Notes: generated from the sequence alone by a model not told the origin. A stretch of DNA of 64,000 nucleotides from CBDCWQ01 sp965223435 (GCA_965223435.1 CBDCWQ010000020.1:496001-560000); one strand, 5' to 3'. Counted from the first letter of the stretch, positions 1 to 10,107 are shown. Program-made: numbers and translations.

Positions 1-1
1 G

Positions 2-1957
2 GGGGGGTATTTTGTGCGTGTTGTAGATATAGGAATCGACGACCACGGTGAGTCGTTCAAGGAGGCGACAAACTTGGCTGCTGGTTCATCGATTTCAGGC
101 GAAATATCGATGGCTTCGGAGCGTGATTACTTTGCCATCACGATGGGTGAGAACGAGGTACACCATTTCGGAATCTCGGCCGTCGGAGCACCTGTCAGCC
201 TCTCCCTCTACGACACCGAGGGTGATAGCATCCTCGCAATCGGCGGCTCGTCGACGGACGGCATCAGCTGGCGCGTCGAAGAGGGCCAGGCTGGTACGTA
301 CTATCTGCGGGTCGACCTAAGGCGCGACTTTACGAAAAAAGAGGGCTCTGCAGCGTACACGCTCACCAGTTCAGGCCCATTGAACGACGACCATGGAAAC
401 GATGCGGCCACCGCTACAACCGGACAACTAGATACTCTCATAGACGGGAACACAGAGACGCCACAAGACTCGGATTGGTTCGCCATCGAACTCCGCGCCG
501 ACGTGCTTTACCACATGTCGATCCGAAGACCGTGGGGCGGCATGACTCCGGTCACCCTTTACCGACCGGATGGAACGACGCCTATCGATGAATTGGGCAC
601 CGAGAGCGTGACCCCGTTTACCCCCCTCCGCGACGGTGTATACTACTTTGACGTGAGATCGGACGTTGCCGGAGCTTATCAATTGCTGGTGCACGAAGCG
701 AAACCCGATGACCACGGGGACGGACTCACGAACGCGACGCCGATTGTTTTGAACACCCCTGTTGCCGGATACCACGAAAACAAAGTGGACAGGGATTCGT
801 TTCAGTTCGAAGCAGAGGCCGGAGAAATTTACCATATCCTTGGATTGACCACCACGGGAAAAAAGGGAGGATTCATGCTGGTTATGAATGAGCACCAAGT
901 GCGTGTCGCAAGCCCGAACTTGGGGGACCGGCACCCCGACGGGACCGTCTTCCTCCCCGAAATCAGCGGAACCTACTACCTGGTCCGGTACGCCAGTCAG
1001 GGCGATCACGTCGGTGCTTATGAAGTCATGGTCTCGAACTTCAGCGGGATGCATCATGGAGGAGACGAAGCCTCGACCGCAGAATTGATTACCGAAGGGT
1101 CGAGCGTTTCTTCTTTCTTAACCGCGTCCGGAGACAAGGATTGGTACGCCGTGGAAGCAACCTCCCCCGGGACATGGCTCACGGTGACCGCAAAGGCACC
1201 AAACTATTCGAACGTGCACATAGAGCTTCTCGATGTCGACGGCCGCCGTGTTTTGGGGCATGGTGCCCGAGGGCATCAAGCAAGTGACCACCTCGTGATT
1301 CAACAGATCCTTGTATCGTCCGGGACCTACTTCATTGTTGTCCACTCCAAAGACCCGTTTGCAGCCTACGAACTGAGCGTCGAAAAGACTATCGCTCCGG
1401 GCTACACCGACGACTCGGGTACCGTCTACGAAGATGCTGAGGACGGCGACAGTCAAGGCTGGACCATCTATGACCCTCGAAGCGGTGGCGCCAGTTATGC
1501 CAATGTATTCGACGACGAGAGACAGAGCCGAGTGATCGAGCTTGTACCCGGGGGTGATAATCCGATTGCGGATGGCTTCATGCTCCAAACTGCGGACGGT
1601 ACATTCTGGAACAACCGTGAAGAGTTTGTAGCAGAGTGGAGCATGAACTTCGAATCCCCTAGGTTTTATGTGTACGTTGATGTGGAAACGACAGGTGGGC
1701 AACGGTATATCACCTATACTGAGGCCACTACGAATCGACCCGATACGACGCAGAAATATGTTTATATCGGCCTCGGTCCGGTGAACAACGGCGCCTGGAA
1801 TACCGTGACCCGAGATCTGCAGAAAGATCTGGAAAGTGATCCGCAAAATGCGGGAGAAAAAATTGTCGCCGTGAGAAGATTCTTGGTGCGCGGCCGAGGT
1901 CGATTGGACGACATCCAGTTGCAGTCGAGCGTCCCGAGTCCAAATCTCGCCGAATAG
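2..1957 (+). CDS. PPC-repeat secreted protein, 3' part only
   Basis: The reading frame is open to the left edge. The first residues (GGYFVRV) match the closing strand of a PPC domain, so the true start lies outside the window and the GTG at 14 is internal. Four bacterial pre-peptidase C-terminal type beta-sandwich repeats follow, opening with DDHG or HHGG at about nt 41, 385, 705 and 1050 and containing the D(W/Y/S)F(A/Q) and G-T-Y-Y/F motifs of the family. From about nt 1410 to the end is a different beta-rich module (YEDAEDGDSQGW start, WNTVTRDL, RGRGRLDDIQ end) resembling C-terminal jelly-roll or carbohydrate-binding modules of secreted proteins. PPC domains are usually non-catalytic extracellular modules behind a protease or other enzyme. 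Any catalytic domain would lie upstream. A strong hairpin follows the stop. Confidence 0.85.
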   Translation, partial: GGYFVRVVDIGIDDHGESFKEATNLAAGSSISGEISMASERDYFAITMGENEVHHFGISAVGAPVSLSLYDTEGDSILAIGGSSTDGISWRVEEGQAGTYYLRVDLRRDFTKKEGSAAYTLTSSGPLNDDHGNDAATATTGQLDTLIDGNTETPQDSDWFAIELRADVLYHMSIRRPWGGMTPVTLYRPDGTTPIDELGTESVTPFTPLRDGVYYFDVRSDVAGAYQLLVHEAKPDDHGDGLTNATPIVLNTPVAGYHENKVDRDSFQFEAEAGEIYHILGLTTTGKKGGFMLVMNEHQVRVASPNLGDRHPDGTVFLPEISGTYYLVRYASQGDHVGAYEVMVSNFSGMHHGGDEASTAELITEGSSVSSFLTASGDKDWYAVEATSPGTWLTVTAKAPNYSNVHIELLDVDGRRVLGHGARGHQASDHLVIQQILVSSGTYFIVVHSKDPFAAYELSVEKTIAPGYTDDSGTVYEDAEDGDSQGWTIYDPRSGGASYANVFDDERQSRVIELVPGGDNPIADGFMLQTADGTFWNNREEFVAEWSMNFESPRFYVYVDVETTGGQRYITYTEATTNRPDTTQKYVYIGLGPVNNGAWNTVTRDLQKDLESDPQNAGEKIVAVRRFLVRGRGRLDDIQLQSSVPSPNLAE

Positions 1958-2004
1958 CGGACCGCCCCCGTCGAACGAAGCGTGCTTGCACGGCTTGAGA
2001 GAAC

Positions 2005-2031
2005 GTTCCGAGCCACTTTGTGGCTCGGAAC
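2005..2031 (+). terminator. Perfect 12-bp hairpin, likely terminator of the PPC gene
   Basis: The 12-base arms at 2005-2016 and 2020-2031 are fully complementary around a 3-base TTT loop. The hairpin sits 47 bases after the PPC stop codon and about 200 bases before the next start. The right arm is followed by a C/T-rich stretch rather than a clean T-run, so intrinsic termination is probable but not certain. Confidence 0.6.
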
Positions 2032-2231
2032 TTCTCCTCGCCCAGCAGGCCTCGAAGATCGGTCGGTTCCATCAAGGGTGTGACTCTGGTCACACGCCTG
2101 CCGAATACTTGCAGTCGAAACCTTGTAGCACTTGCCGCCTCGCCGCTTCGATGAAGCGTGGCGCACTTGTGACCTTGGGTTTGAGACTGCTAGGGTCCCG
2201 CACGTTTCGTTTGTCGAAGCGGGAGGGTATC

Positions 2232-5200
2232 ATGCGCAATGTATCATACGGCTTGGCGAAGGGGCTCGTGACGGTGGCCGTGTGTCAGAGTTCTTGCCAA
2301 AGCGATCGGGTCGACGTAGGTCATGCGATGCATGGCCTCGAGGCGCAGTGCCGCCCTTTAGTCGACCAGCACACGCCTCGAGCCTGCAGCATCGTGGAGG
2401 CCCAGGGAACCATCCCCATCCGCACTTCGGCGTTGGGCGAGAACCAGGGGCCGAACATCGAACCCGACCTCAAGGCCTACGGTGTCCACCTTTTGCGCTC
2501 GGCTGGGCCGAACGGCGGGCAGCTGTCTTTCGTCGCCCAAAACAGCGGGCGCTACATCGCGTATTTGGGCACACCTTATATTCCTTTTGAAATTGTCGAA
2601 GACATAGCGTCGATTGGACCCGTATGTACCGGGCCGGTCGATCGTACTGGATGCGCGCCGTTACGGCGCGGATTCGTCTACGACTTCGAAGCGGGCAAGA
2701 CCTACCGTCTACGCTTTGGCCCCATTTCACCGCAGCGCTGGGTCAGGCTGATCCTGATCGATACCGCCTTCGGGCAGAGCTGCATGCCCGAGGAGCCGCC
2801 GTCATTTGTCACGGCGTGCGCGGCAGGCACCGCGAGGCCCCAAAGGTTGGAGCTGCCGCCGGTCGGCGAGGATGGGCCTGAGATTTTTCTCGACACCGTG
2901 TACGGGGCTGCCTTGTTCGAAGGTGAAGGCCAGAACTCGGGAAGTCTTCGCTTCACACCCTCCTCAGATGGGTTTTATACGCTCTACCTAGGAACGCCAC
3001 ACGTACCGTTCTTGGTTCGCGACGTCAGCTCCGGTCTCAGACATCGTGCAGAGTGTACATCCCAGTTTTCTGGGTTCACCTGTCATCCCCTTCGACGGGC
3101 GTACACCTATTCACTGAAAGCCCAAACCGAATACCGTTTGGAGTTCGGCCCCACCGCCAGAAATCGGTGGGTTCGCTTCTTGGCGACCGAAGAAGTGTGT
3201 AGAGAAGCGATTGCGTGCGAGGGTGATCAGGAACCCAAGAGCTCCGCGGATCTTGCGGTTCTGGGGCGCCGCTGTTCCTCAATATCCGGTTCTCTTATCA
3301 TTGAAGGTACAAGCCTCACGGATCTGCAAGGCCTTGAGTGTTTGCGTGATGTCACCCGAAGACTGGTGATTCGCAACAATCATGCGCTCCAGAGCCTCAG
3401 GGGGCTTGAGCAGCTTCGGAACCTTTCGGCTACGGTCGAGATCGTGAACAACAGTGCTCTGTCTTCCCTTCACGGACTCGACAACGTTTCTTTCGCCGAA
3501 GGGTTCAAAATCGAGAACAACCCAGCCTTGACGAATCTCCGTGGCCTCCAAGAGCTCGGGATGAGCTTTTTCTTGGTCATCAAAAACAACGACGGCCTTA
3601 CAAACTTGCGCGGACTCGAAAGCCTGGTCCGGGTGGAAGGCACTGTGGAGATTCGTGACAATGACAGCCTCATCGACCTTAGCGGACTCCGCGCTCTCCT
3701 TGACCTCCCCTTTGGCTCTCTGACGATCGCGAACAACGATGCGCTCGTGGAACTCGCCGGGCTCGAGAGTCTTCGTTTCGTTGATCTTCACCTTAGCATT
3801 GTAGAAAATCCTGTTTTGTCCAGCCTAACCGGGCTTCAGGGTCTGGACACCATCGGCGATGGCCTGTTTATTCAATCCAATCCGGAGCTCCGAAGCTGCG
3901 AGATCCAATCGCTACAGGCGCACCTCGGAACCGAGTGCAACTGCAAGGATAACAATGACCTGGAGGTCTGCAACACCTGTGTCGTGCACGCGTGCAACGG
4001 CCATGGAACTTGCGACGACACAGCGGGCGAGGTCCGGTGTACGTGCGACCCGGGCTGGGATCCGGACACCCAGTGCGCCACCTGCGTGGACGGACGCTTT
4101 GGCCAGAACTGCGACGAAAGCGTGGATTGTTCTTTGGCGGGCCCCTGCGAAGGTGACCGCGTGGTCACGAGCACAGAAGCCCTGCTCGACCTCCGGTCCT
4201 GCCGCTCCCTTTCAGGGAATCTAAGCGTACACGGTGTCGAGAGCACGAAGCTTGAAGGGTTGGAGTGCCTCCGAGCCATCGATGGAGACTTCAGGATTTT
4301 TGAGAATCCGTCCCTTATCGAGCTGAGTGGGCCCGAAAAAAGCACTTTCTTGGGCGGCGCCTTGGTGATCGATCACAACCCCGCGCTCGAGAGCCTGAAA
4401 GGACTCGAAGCGTTTCGAGTGATCGGCGGGCTGGCTGTACGCAACAACCTCTCGCTTCTCGCGATCAATGGATGGGAGGAACTCGACCAACTGAGAGGCG
4501 ATCTCGAGGTCGACCACAATCCCTCCATGACCCACATCTCTGGGTTCACCGAACTCTCGCGATTTGACGGGAACCTGCAAATCGAAGCCAACGCCGAGCT
4601 TCAGTCCATCTCGGAATTCAACGCACTCGTGCACATCCGGGGCGACCTGGCCATCACGGCCAATCCTATGCTGGTCGACATTTCCGGCCTCGACACCCTC
4701 GATGAAGTGAGCGGAGCGTTCAACATCACGGATAACAGCAGTCTTGCGGCCTGTGTTCCCCCCAATCTTGCTTTTCAGACACAGAAGGGCCCCCACCCCT
4801 GTTTTGAGCGCGGCGTATGCGAAGACCAAGACGGAGACGCCACATGCGTGTGCGAGCCCGGGTGGCGGGCCGAAACACATTGTGCCACCTGCGACGACGG
4901 CTTCCATGGCGAAATCTGCGTCGAAGACACAATGTGCACGCCCAACTTCTGCAACGGAAACGGACGTTGTCAGGACAACTCGGGAGAAGCCACATGCACC
5001 TGCGAGGACGGCTTTTTTGGACTGCACTGTGAGGTCACATGTCAAGACGCACGTCTTTGCGAAGGCGATCGGGAGCCCCAAAATGCCGACGACTTGCGAG
5101 CGCTCAGGGGCTGCTCGGCCCTCACAGGGACTCTGAGCATTCGAGATACAGAACTCACCGACCTTGAGGGGCTCGAGTGCCTCCAAGCTGTCCAACGATT

Positions 5201-6239
5201 GACCTTGGATCGAAACAACGCATTGACGAGCCTCGCGGCCCTTGAAAACCTCCGCACCATTGAAGGGGCGTTGTTCATCACCTCCAATCCCGCCCTAAGA
5301 AGGCTCCGAGGGCTCGATCGGCTTGAGTCGATCGGACGCTTGAGCCTCCAAATCAACGCATCGCTTCACAGCATCGCCGCCCTTCGGAGCCTTCAATCGG
5401 CCCGGGGAGGCCTCATCATCACGTTCAATCCATCCTTGCAGAGCCTCTCCGGACTTGAAAACATCGCAAATATGCGAAGCCTCACCGTGAGTCGAAATCA
5501 GACGCTCACCGAACTTACGTCGTTTCGAAATCTTCAGTCGCTCACGACGTTGCGCATCGAAGACAACCCCTCCCTTCGCACGCTCGCAGGGCTCGAAGCC
5601 GTCACGCTCGTTGATGGCAGTATCAACATTGCCGGCAACATCGCCCTGACCGACCTTCGTGGACTGAGTGGCCTGGGCGCCGTGACAGATCTTTTGTTCA
5701 TTAGCAGGAACGCCTCACTCTCTGATCTCCGGGGGCTCGAACAGCTCACGGACATCGGAGGAAGCCTGAGGCTGAGAGCACAGCCGGGCTTATCCGATCT
5801 GCGCGGCCTGGACGGTCTCGAGTCCATAGGATTCGGCCTCGACATTGAGAGCACCGAAAACCTCCGGTCGCTGGCCGGCCTTGAACGGCTCACAAGCATT
5901 GGCTTGAACCTCAACGTTGCGCGCAACCCCAATCTCATCAACCTCGGAGGACTCAACAACCTGAGCTCCATCGGCGGCAGCATGTTGATCCAACACAACC
6001 GTCAGCTCAGCACGTTGGCCGGACTCGAAAAGCTCCGGTCCATCGGCGCAAGGGTCCGCATTAGCAACAATGCGGAACTCGCGAGCCTCGAAGCGCTCGC
6101 CGCTCTTGCGTCCGTCGAGGACGATCTCACCATCGAGAACAACAGTTCCTTGCCCGCCTGCGCCCCCGAAGCTCTGGCGGACCGTCTACAAACCGCGTGC
6201 CACTGCGACGGCAACCAAGCCGAAGGAGACTGCGAGTAG
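2232..6239 (+). CDS. Secreted LRR / receptor-L-like and EGF-like protein
   Basis: The ATG at 2232 is chosen because GGGAGGG lies 5-6 bases upstream. The frame stays open to a TTG at 1986, but that stretch overlaps the terminator hairpin. The N-terminus is hydrophobic with Cys residues (VAVCQSSC), suggesting export, but the lipobox is not canonical. Residues about 60-320 hold two copies of a roughly 110-residue beta module (LYLGTPxxPF ... YRLxFGP ... RWVR). Three blocks of 23-25-residue repeats follow (about 328-560, 636-850 and 938-1335), with consensus like L-x-x-L-x-G-L-E-x-L and I-x-x-N, each opening with C(E)GD and DL..L..C. This resembles receptor-L/LRR solenoids of bacterial surface proteins. 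Cys-rich EGF-like modules lie between them at about 580-635 and 857-938 (CNGHGTC, CNGNGRC). No catalytic domain is seen. A role in adhesion or binding is inferred. Confidence 0.85.
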   Translation: MRNVSYGLAKGLVTVAVCQSSCQSDRVDVGHAMHGLEAQCRPLVDQHTPRACSIVEAQGTIPIRTSALGENQGPNIEPDLKAYGVHLLRSAGPNGGQLSFVAQNSGRYIAYLGTPYIPFEIVEDIASIGPVCTGPVDRTGCAPLRRGFVYDFEAGKTYRLRFGPISPQRWVRLILIDTAFGQSCMPEEPPSFVTACAAGTARPQRLELPPVGEDGPEIFLDTVYGAALFEGEGQNSGSLRFTPSSDGFYTLYLGTPHVPFLVRDVSSGLRHRAECTSQFSGFTCHPLRRAYTYSLKAQTEYRLEFGPTARNRWVRFLATEEVCREAIACEGDQEPKSSADLAVLGRRCSSISGSLIIEGTSLTDLQGLECLRDVTRRLVIRNNHALQSLRGLEQLRNLSATVEIVNNSALSSLHGLDNVSFAEGFKIENNPALTNLRGLQELGMSFFLVIKNNDGLTNLRGLESLVRVEGTVEIRDNDSLIDLSGLRALLDLPFGSLTIANNDALVELAGLESLRFVDLHLSIVENPVLSSLTGLQGLDTIGDGLFIQSNPELRSCEIQSLQAHLGTECNCKDNNDLEVCNTCVVHACNGHGTCDDTAGEVRCTCDPGWDPDTQCATCVDGRFGQNCDESVDCSLAGPCEGDRVVTSTEALLDLRSCRSLSGNLSVHGVESTKLEGLECLRAIDGDFRIFENPSLIELSGPEKSTFLGGALVIDHNPALESLKGLEAFRVIGGLAVRNNLSLLAINGWEELDQLRGDLEVDHNPSMTHISGFTELSRFDGNLQIEANAELQSISEFNALVHIRGDLAITANPMLVDISGLDTLDEVSGAFNITDNSSLAACVPPNLAFQTQKGPHPCFERGVCEDQDGDATCVCEPGWRAETHCATCDDGFHGEICVEDTMCTPNFCNGNGRCQDNSGEATCTCEDGFFGLHCEVTCQDARLCEGDREPQNADDLRALRGCSALTGTLSIRDTELTDLEGLECLQAVQRLTLDRNNALTSLAALENLRTIEGALFITSNPALRRLRGLDRLESIGRLSLQINASLHSIAALRSLQSARGGLIITFNPSLQSLSGLENIANMRSLTVSRNQTLTELTSFRNLQSLTTLRIEDNPSLRTLAGLEAVTLVDGSINIAGNIALTDLRGLSGLGAVTDLLFISRNASLSDLRGLEQLTDIGGSLRLRAQPGLSDLRGLDGLESIGFGLDIESTENLRSLAGLERLTSIGLNLNVARNPNLINLGGLNNLSSIGGSMLIQHNRQLSTLAGLEKLRSIGARVRISNNAELASLEALAALASVEDDLTIENNSSLPACAPEALADRLQTACHCDGNQAEGDCE

Positions 6240-6272
6240 TGGCGTTTTTGCGGCCGGGCGGGTTCGTGCCCA

Positions 6273-6672
6273 TCAGTGCCTGAGATGAATCTTTCGATTG
6301 GGACCTTCCAGCGCGGGCAAACCCATCATCATGCGACGTCGATTGGTCGAGTACCGGAGCTGACTGTCGAAAGCCTTGTAGGCATCCATGATAGCGTCGG
6401 GGAGGTTGCCGAAGAAGCGCCCCGCGTCTGGCGACGCCATGATGCCCTGGAGCGTGAGGCCCGAGACGATGTTTGCCAGTCATGAAACTCTCCGCCCGCC
6501 TGTTTCAGCGCCTTGAGGGCTGAGATTGTCTTCTTGGCCTTGGCTACATCGAGCTTCCGGTCCCCATAGAGATTGAACATCGTTGTAAATGCGGCCGAAT
6601 ACGCTCCGTTCGCGAAGCCGCTAGGGCAAACAAAGGGGAACGGTGGAGTATAGTGGGTGGTGCGGCAAGGGT
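6273..6672 (-). pseudogene. Degenerate C-terminal fragment, possibly of an Rhs/YD-type protein
   Basis: Read on the minus strand, about 6672-6490 gives a coherent peptide including GFANGAYSAAFTTMFN, then LDVAKAKKTISALK and GGEFHD. A one-base frame change near 6480-6490 moves the coherent reading to another frame (LANIVSGLTLQGIMASP ... FDSQLRYSTN), which ends at a TGA at 6273-6275. The FANGA(x)nF motif resembles the segment after the last repeat of Rhs proteins. The family call is tentative. The frameshift and missing N-terminus make this a relic. Confidence 0.4.
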
Positions 6673-6682
6673 TGTTGATGAA

Positions 6683-7210
6683 TCAGGCATGGTTGTGGCG
6701 GGGTTGCTGTCGGTAGTCAGAGACCATTCGGACCATTCGGTCTTTTGGTATGAACGTGACCTCACCGCACGGGACATTTTCGAGCCTTTGAGACTTCGCC
6801 CATGACTTCATCTGCCGGAAAACTTCGTCGACGAAGATGCGAGCGATCTTGAATAAAACCTCTCCGCGGGCGGCCAACAGCCCCCTGAGCTCGAACGTTG
6901 GGGAGAGAACCCATTGCCGCAAAGACACGTTGGGCAATACGTGGTCAACGAGGTGAGCGCTTGTGTCTTCCATTCGCCGTGCCGAGCAGGATGGGCAGAT
7001 CGCTCGCCCCTTGCAGGAGAATGGGAGGGGGTGCTCGTCCTGACATTGCTCGCCGCGGAGTTTGATGAATCCGAACTCGGGCCGCCCGCAGGTCAAGTAC
7101 GTCCGGAATGCCTTCTCGACGAAGGCAGGGATACCGCTCTCAGGGTTGTTGGGGTCGCGGAAGCTCTCGAGAAGCTCATCGACGTGCCTTTCGACCCATC
7201 GGTAGAGGAG
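6683..7210 (-). pseudogene. IS91-family transposase, N-terminal fragment
   Basis: The minus frame from about 7210 reads LLYRWVERHVDELLESF, then AFRTYLTCGRPEFGF and the zinc-binding signature FSCKGRAICPSCSARRM, then HLVDHVLPNVSLRQWVLS. These are the diagnostic N-terminal segments of IS91/ISCR transposases. The frame runs out shortly after CGEVTFIPKDR, where intact enzymes continue into the conserved Q-R-F-G-S and catalytic parts. About the first ten residues are cut at the junction with the IS110 sequence. It is non-functional. Confidence 0.8.
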
Positions 7211-8474
7211 CCACGGGCATCGACATCGGTTCTCAGGCCCACTACGTGGCGGTCCCCGAGGACCGAGATGAACAACCCGTTCGGTCGTTCAAGAGCTTCA
7301 CATCGGATCTCTACCGACTCGCTGATTGGCTCAAAACGTGCGGCATCACCACGGTGGCGATGGAGTCCACCGGGATCTATTGGAGTCCACTATACGAGAT
7401 ACTGGAGGAACGGGGCTTCGAGGTTCTGCTGGTGAACGCCAGGCATCTCAAGAATGTACCTGGCCGCAAGACGGATGTGCTCGACTGTCAGTGGCTACAA
7501 GAGCTCCACACCTTTGGACTCTTACGCGGTAGTTTCCGGCCACCGGAGGAGATCGCATCTCTTCGAGCATACCTTCGACATCGAGCAAAGCTCGTCGAGT
7601 TGACTGCTGTCTACATTCAGCACATGCAGAAGGCTCTTGCCCTCATGAACGTTCAGCTTCACAATGTTATTAGCGACATCACCGGTGAGACGGGCATGAA
7701 GATTGTCCGTTCGATCGTCTCGGGGAACCACAACCCGCATGACCTTGCGAAGCACCGGAACTGGCGCTGCAAAGCCTCGGCTGAAGTCATCGCCGACTCG
7801 TTGCCCGGGAACTATCGACCCGAGCATCTCTTTGTCCTTAAGCAAGCGCTTGAGCTCTACGATGAGTACCAACGAAGAATCAGTGCTTGCGACCTCGAGA
7901 TCAGTCCAGGCTTGAGGATTTACAGACCAAAGCTCCGGAGCCTCAAACTCCCCTCCCACCTTGGCGGGACAAGCGGAAACCTTCACCTAATGAACCTCGA
8001 TTCGAGATTCGGTCGCCGCTACACGCAATCACTGGAGCAGACATCACCCAAATCAATGGCATTGGGCCCCACGGTGCCCTTCGAATCATTTCCGAGATCG
8101 GCCACGATATGAGTCCCTGGCCCACGCGAAAGAACTTCACGTCTTGGCTTGGCCTCGCCCCTGGTAATAAAATCACCGGTGGCAAAATGCTTTCTACGCG
8201 GACTCGTGCGTCAGCCAATCGCGTGGCGCAACAATTGCGTATGGCCGCAGTGAGTCTGGGCAGAAGCAAGACTGCCCTCGGGGCATTCTTCCGTCGAATC
8301 GCAGCACGCGCTGGAAAAGCCAAAGCTGTCACAGCCACTGCGCGGAAGCTCGCAGAACGGGTGTATCTCGTGCTCAAAACCGGCATCGTCTACCATGACC
8401 CGGGAATAGACGCCTACGAACAAGCCTATCGAAGCCGTGTCGTGCGGAACATGGAGCGCCGCGGCAAAGTCTAG
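7211..8474 (+). pseudogene. IS110/IS1111-family transposase with one-base frameshift
   Basis: The N-terminal DEDD domain is recognisable: GIDIGSQAHYVAV, MESTGIYW, then GRKTDVLDCQWLQEL. The C-terminal transposase_20 region lies in another frame: ITGADITQINGIGP, SEIGHDMSPW, FTSWLGLAPGNKITGGK and RTRASANRVAQQLR. The frame changes at about 7902. Restoring one C (gagatc-c-agtcc) gives CDLEIQSRLEDLQTK, exactly what the family predicts. The first residues are also missing, because the frame emerges directly from the IS91 fragment with no start codon or leader. No terminal repeats or bridge-RNA region can be assigned. The element is presumed inactive unless the missing base is a sequencing error. Confidence 0.85.
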
Positions 8475-8533
8475 GATTCCAGGTGATTAAGATCGAATCA
8501 GAAGAGGTAGCCGACGCTGCAGTTTCTTAGAAG

Positions 8534-8861
8534 CTAGAGCCAGGGTGCCGAATAGCCGACTTCTTTGAGTACTTCTTCTGGGGACAGTGCGTCTAGGGCA
8601 TTTCGGGTTTCACGCAGATCGTCGTATGTCTTCTTGAGCGGCGGGACTCACTACCAAGCCTGGGGCGGCCTTCAGGTCTTCGTTCGCCATCATCTCCACG
8701 ATTTTTTCCAGGGTGTTCCGAATGTTATCTTGTTCCGCGCGCGGGGCCTTTCCCAGTCGATCGAGGAATTTCTCCTGAAGTGGATGAGGCGCGGTCCTCA
8801 GGAACGCCCCGCGGTGCGAAGGGTAGGCGTGCCCATTCATCGCTGAACAAGATGAGTCCAT
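8534..8861 (-). pseudogene. Small frameshifted protein remnant, unknown family
   Basis: The minus strand from 8861 reads PLQEKFLDRLGKAPRAEQDN, continuing through IVEMMANEDLKAAPGLV. After a frame change near 8640 it continues as LKKTYDDLRETRNALDALSP to EEVLKEVGYSAPWL and a TAG at 8534. The amphipathic helical pattern and continuity across the shift suggest a once-real short helical protein. I do not recognise the family. It lies between transposase relics and has no usable ribosome binding site. Confidence 0.4.
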
Positions 8862-8897
8862 ATAGGCTGTGAGGTTGATCCGATTTCGCGGACGGTT

Positions 8898-9030
8898 TCA
8901 CGCGGCCAACCGCGCCCTCTGATACTGCGCTTCATATTCCGCCAGCGCCATGTCGCCAAGGGCTGAATGACGCCGAGGGTGGGTATAGAAATTCTCGACG
9001 TATTCATGGAGGCTTGCGCGAGCCCCAGTC
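8898..9030 (-). pseudogene. IS3-family transposase C-terminal scrap
   Basis: The end of the minus frame reads RTGARASLHEYVENFYTHPR, then RHSALGDMALAEYEAQYQRA. This is the characteristic tail of IS3-family integrase-core transposases (EYIE-FYN--R-HSALGY-SP-EYE). Upstream of about 9030 the family similarity stops, so roughly 45 residues remain. Confidence 0.75.
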
Positions 9031-9292
9031 CGATTATCTATGAAAAAAAGATCACGCATGGGTCCGCAACACACACGTTGGTCCAGTTGCGATTTTTGGG
9101 TCCGCGATGGCACTTGTGCTCTGGTCTGCTCCTCGGGCGAAAAGGAAACCAGTCCCGGGGTGAGATGACCAAAAAGAGAGCTCTGAATAGAGCCCCCCCC
9201 CCAGGTGTCAAGTTCGTCGCACACTTTTCGTCGCCTGAAAGGATTTTCCGTTATAGGCCGGAATGCTCTGAAGCTTGCAGTCAAGAGCTTTG

Positions 9293-9901
9293 ATGACTCA
9301 AAGCGACTACACACCCCGTCAACCAGCATGGTACCGCACCCGTTGGAAGTGGCTACTCCCCGTGTTTTTCGGAACCACGACTTTTGCCTGCGTATCCCCC
9401 GAGCCCAGTGAGACCTCCATCTCGGCCGTGGCCAAGCCGGATTCGATCGAGCTTTCGTGGGCGCCTTCGTCGGACAATGTGGCGGTGGCCGGTTACCGAA
9501 TTTGGCGAGATGGTACACTGCTGGCCGAGACCCAAGAGGTGGTCTATCAGGACCGCGCGATCAAAAGAAACAACAGTTACACCTATGCGATCAGTGCCTT
9601 TGATACCACGAACAATGAGTTGGGGAGGTCTGAGATGATTATGAGGAAAAAGGAGCAAAGACGATGTGGGCCGCTGAAAGAAGTTGATAGCGCCGCATTT
9701 TGTACTGGGAATACCGAGCTTCTTCGCTCGCTTTTTCATAGAACGAAAGACGGTTCGAACAAAGAGCTTCGAAAATTTTGCAAAGACGTCTGGTTTGGCA
9801 CCCAGCAAGTCTCGATTGTGATTCACAGATCGTCGAGAGTCTCCTCTACGGCTGTTTCGAATAAGGTCACCCCCCTCCGACACCCGCATTCGTTCGCCTA
9901 G
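9293..9901 (+). pseudogene. Truncated fibronectin type III lipoprotein
   Basis: The ATG at 9293 starts a basic n-region and hydrophobic stretch ending TTFAC, a plausible lipobox, so export and lipidation are likely. Residues about 40-115 form an FN3 domain (SIELSWAPSSDNVAVAGYRI, then VYQDRAI and YTYAISAFDTTNN). After about nt 9655 the sequence loses FN3 character and coincides with an antisense IS91 fragment, so the original protein was probably longer and was cut by the insertion. The frame continues by chance to a TAG at 9899. Confidence 0.6.
9664..9826 (-). pseudogene. Second IS91-family transposase fragment
   Basis: The minus strand reads NHNRDLLGAKPDVFAKFSKL, then FVRTVFRSMKKRAKKLGIPS and CGAINFFQR. 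This is the IS91 segment leading to the conserved C-G-A-(I/V)-x-F-x-Q-R-F motif. It equals the part that begins to decay in the fragment at 6683-7210, but the residues differ, so it derives from a different IS91-like element. It is embedded antisense in the FN3 lipoprotein frame. Confidence 0.7.
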
Positions 9902-10107
9902 CAGATGTCGACACCGGTGAGGGTTGCGACGGCGGCCCTATCGCAGCCCGAGGTGTGGTCCGTACCGGGGAATGTGCTTGAGATAACAAGGCGCGTGGGA
10001 GGGCGAGGGGGCACAGAGGCAAAGACGGTCACGTTTGAGAAGCAGCTCGGGCACGTGGGGCTGTGGATGAGGGGACCGGCTCGATGTTTGAGCAGGAGGA
10101 AATCCTT

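Noticed and set aside
4221..5195. 324-codon minus-strand ORF
   Set aside because: Antisense to the LRR/EGF gene, whose repeats on the plus strand are unmistakable.
9190..9203. Poly-C run
   Set aside because: A homopolymer in a non-coding relic region. It could suggest phase variation, but there is no intact gene for it to switch.
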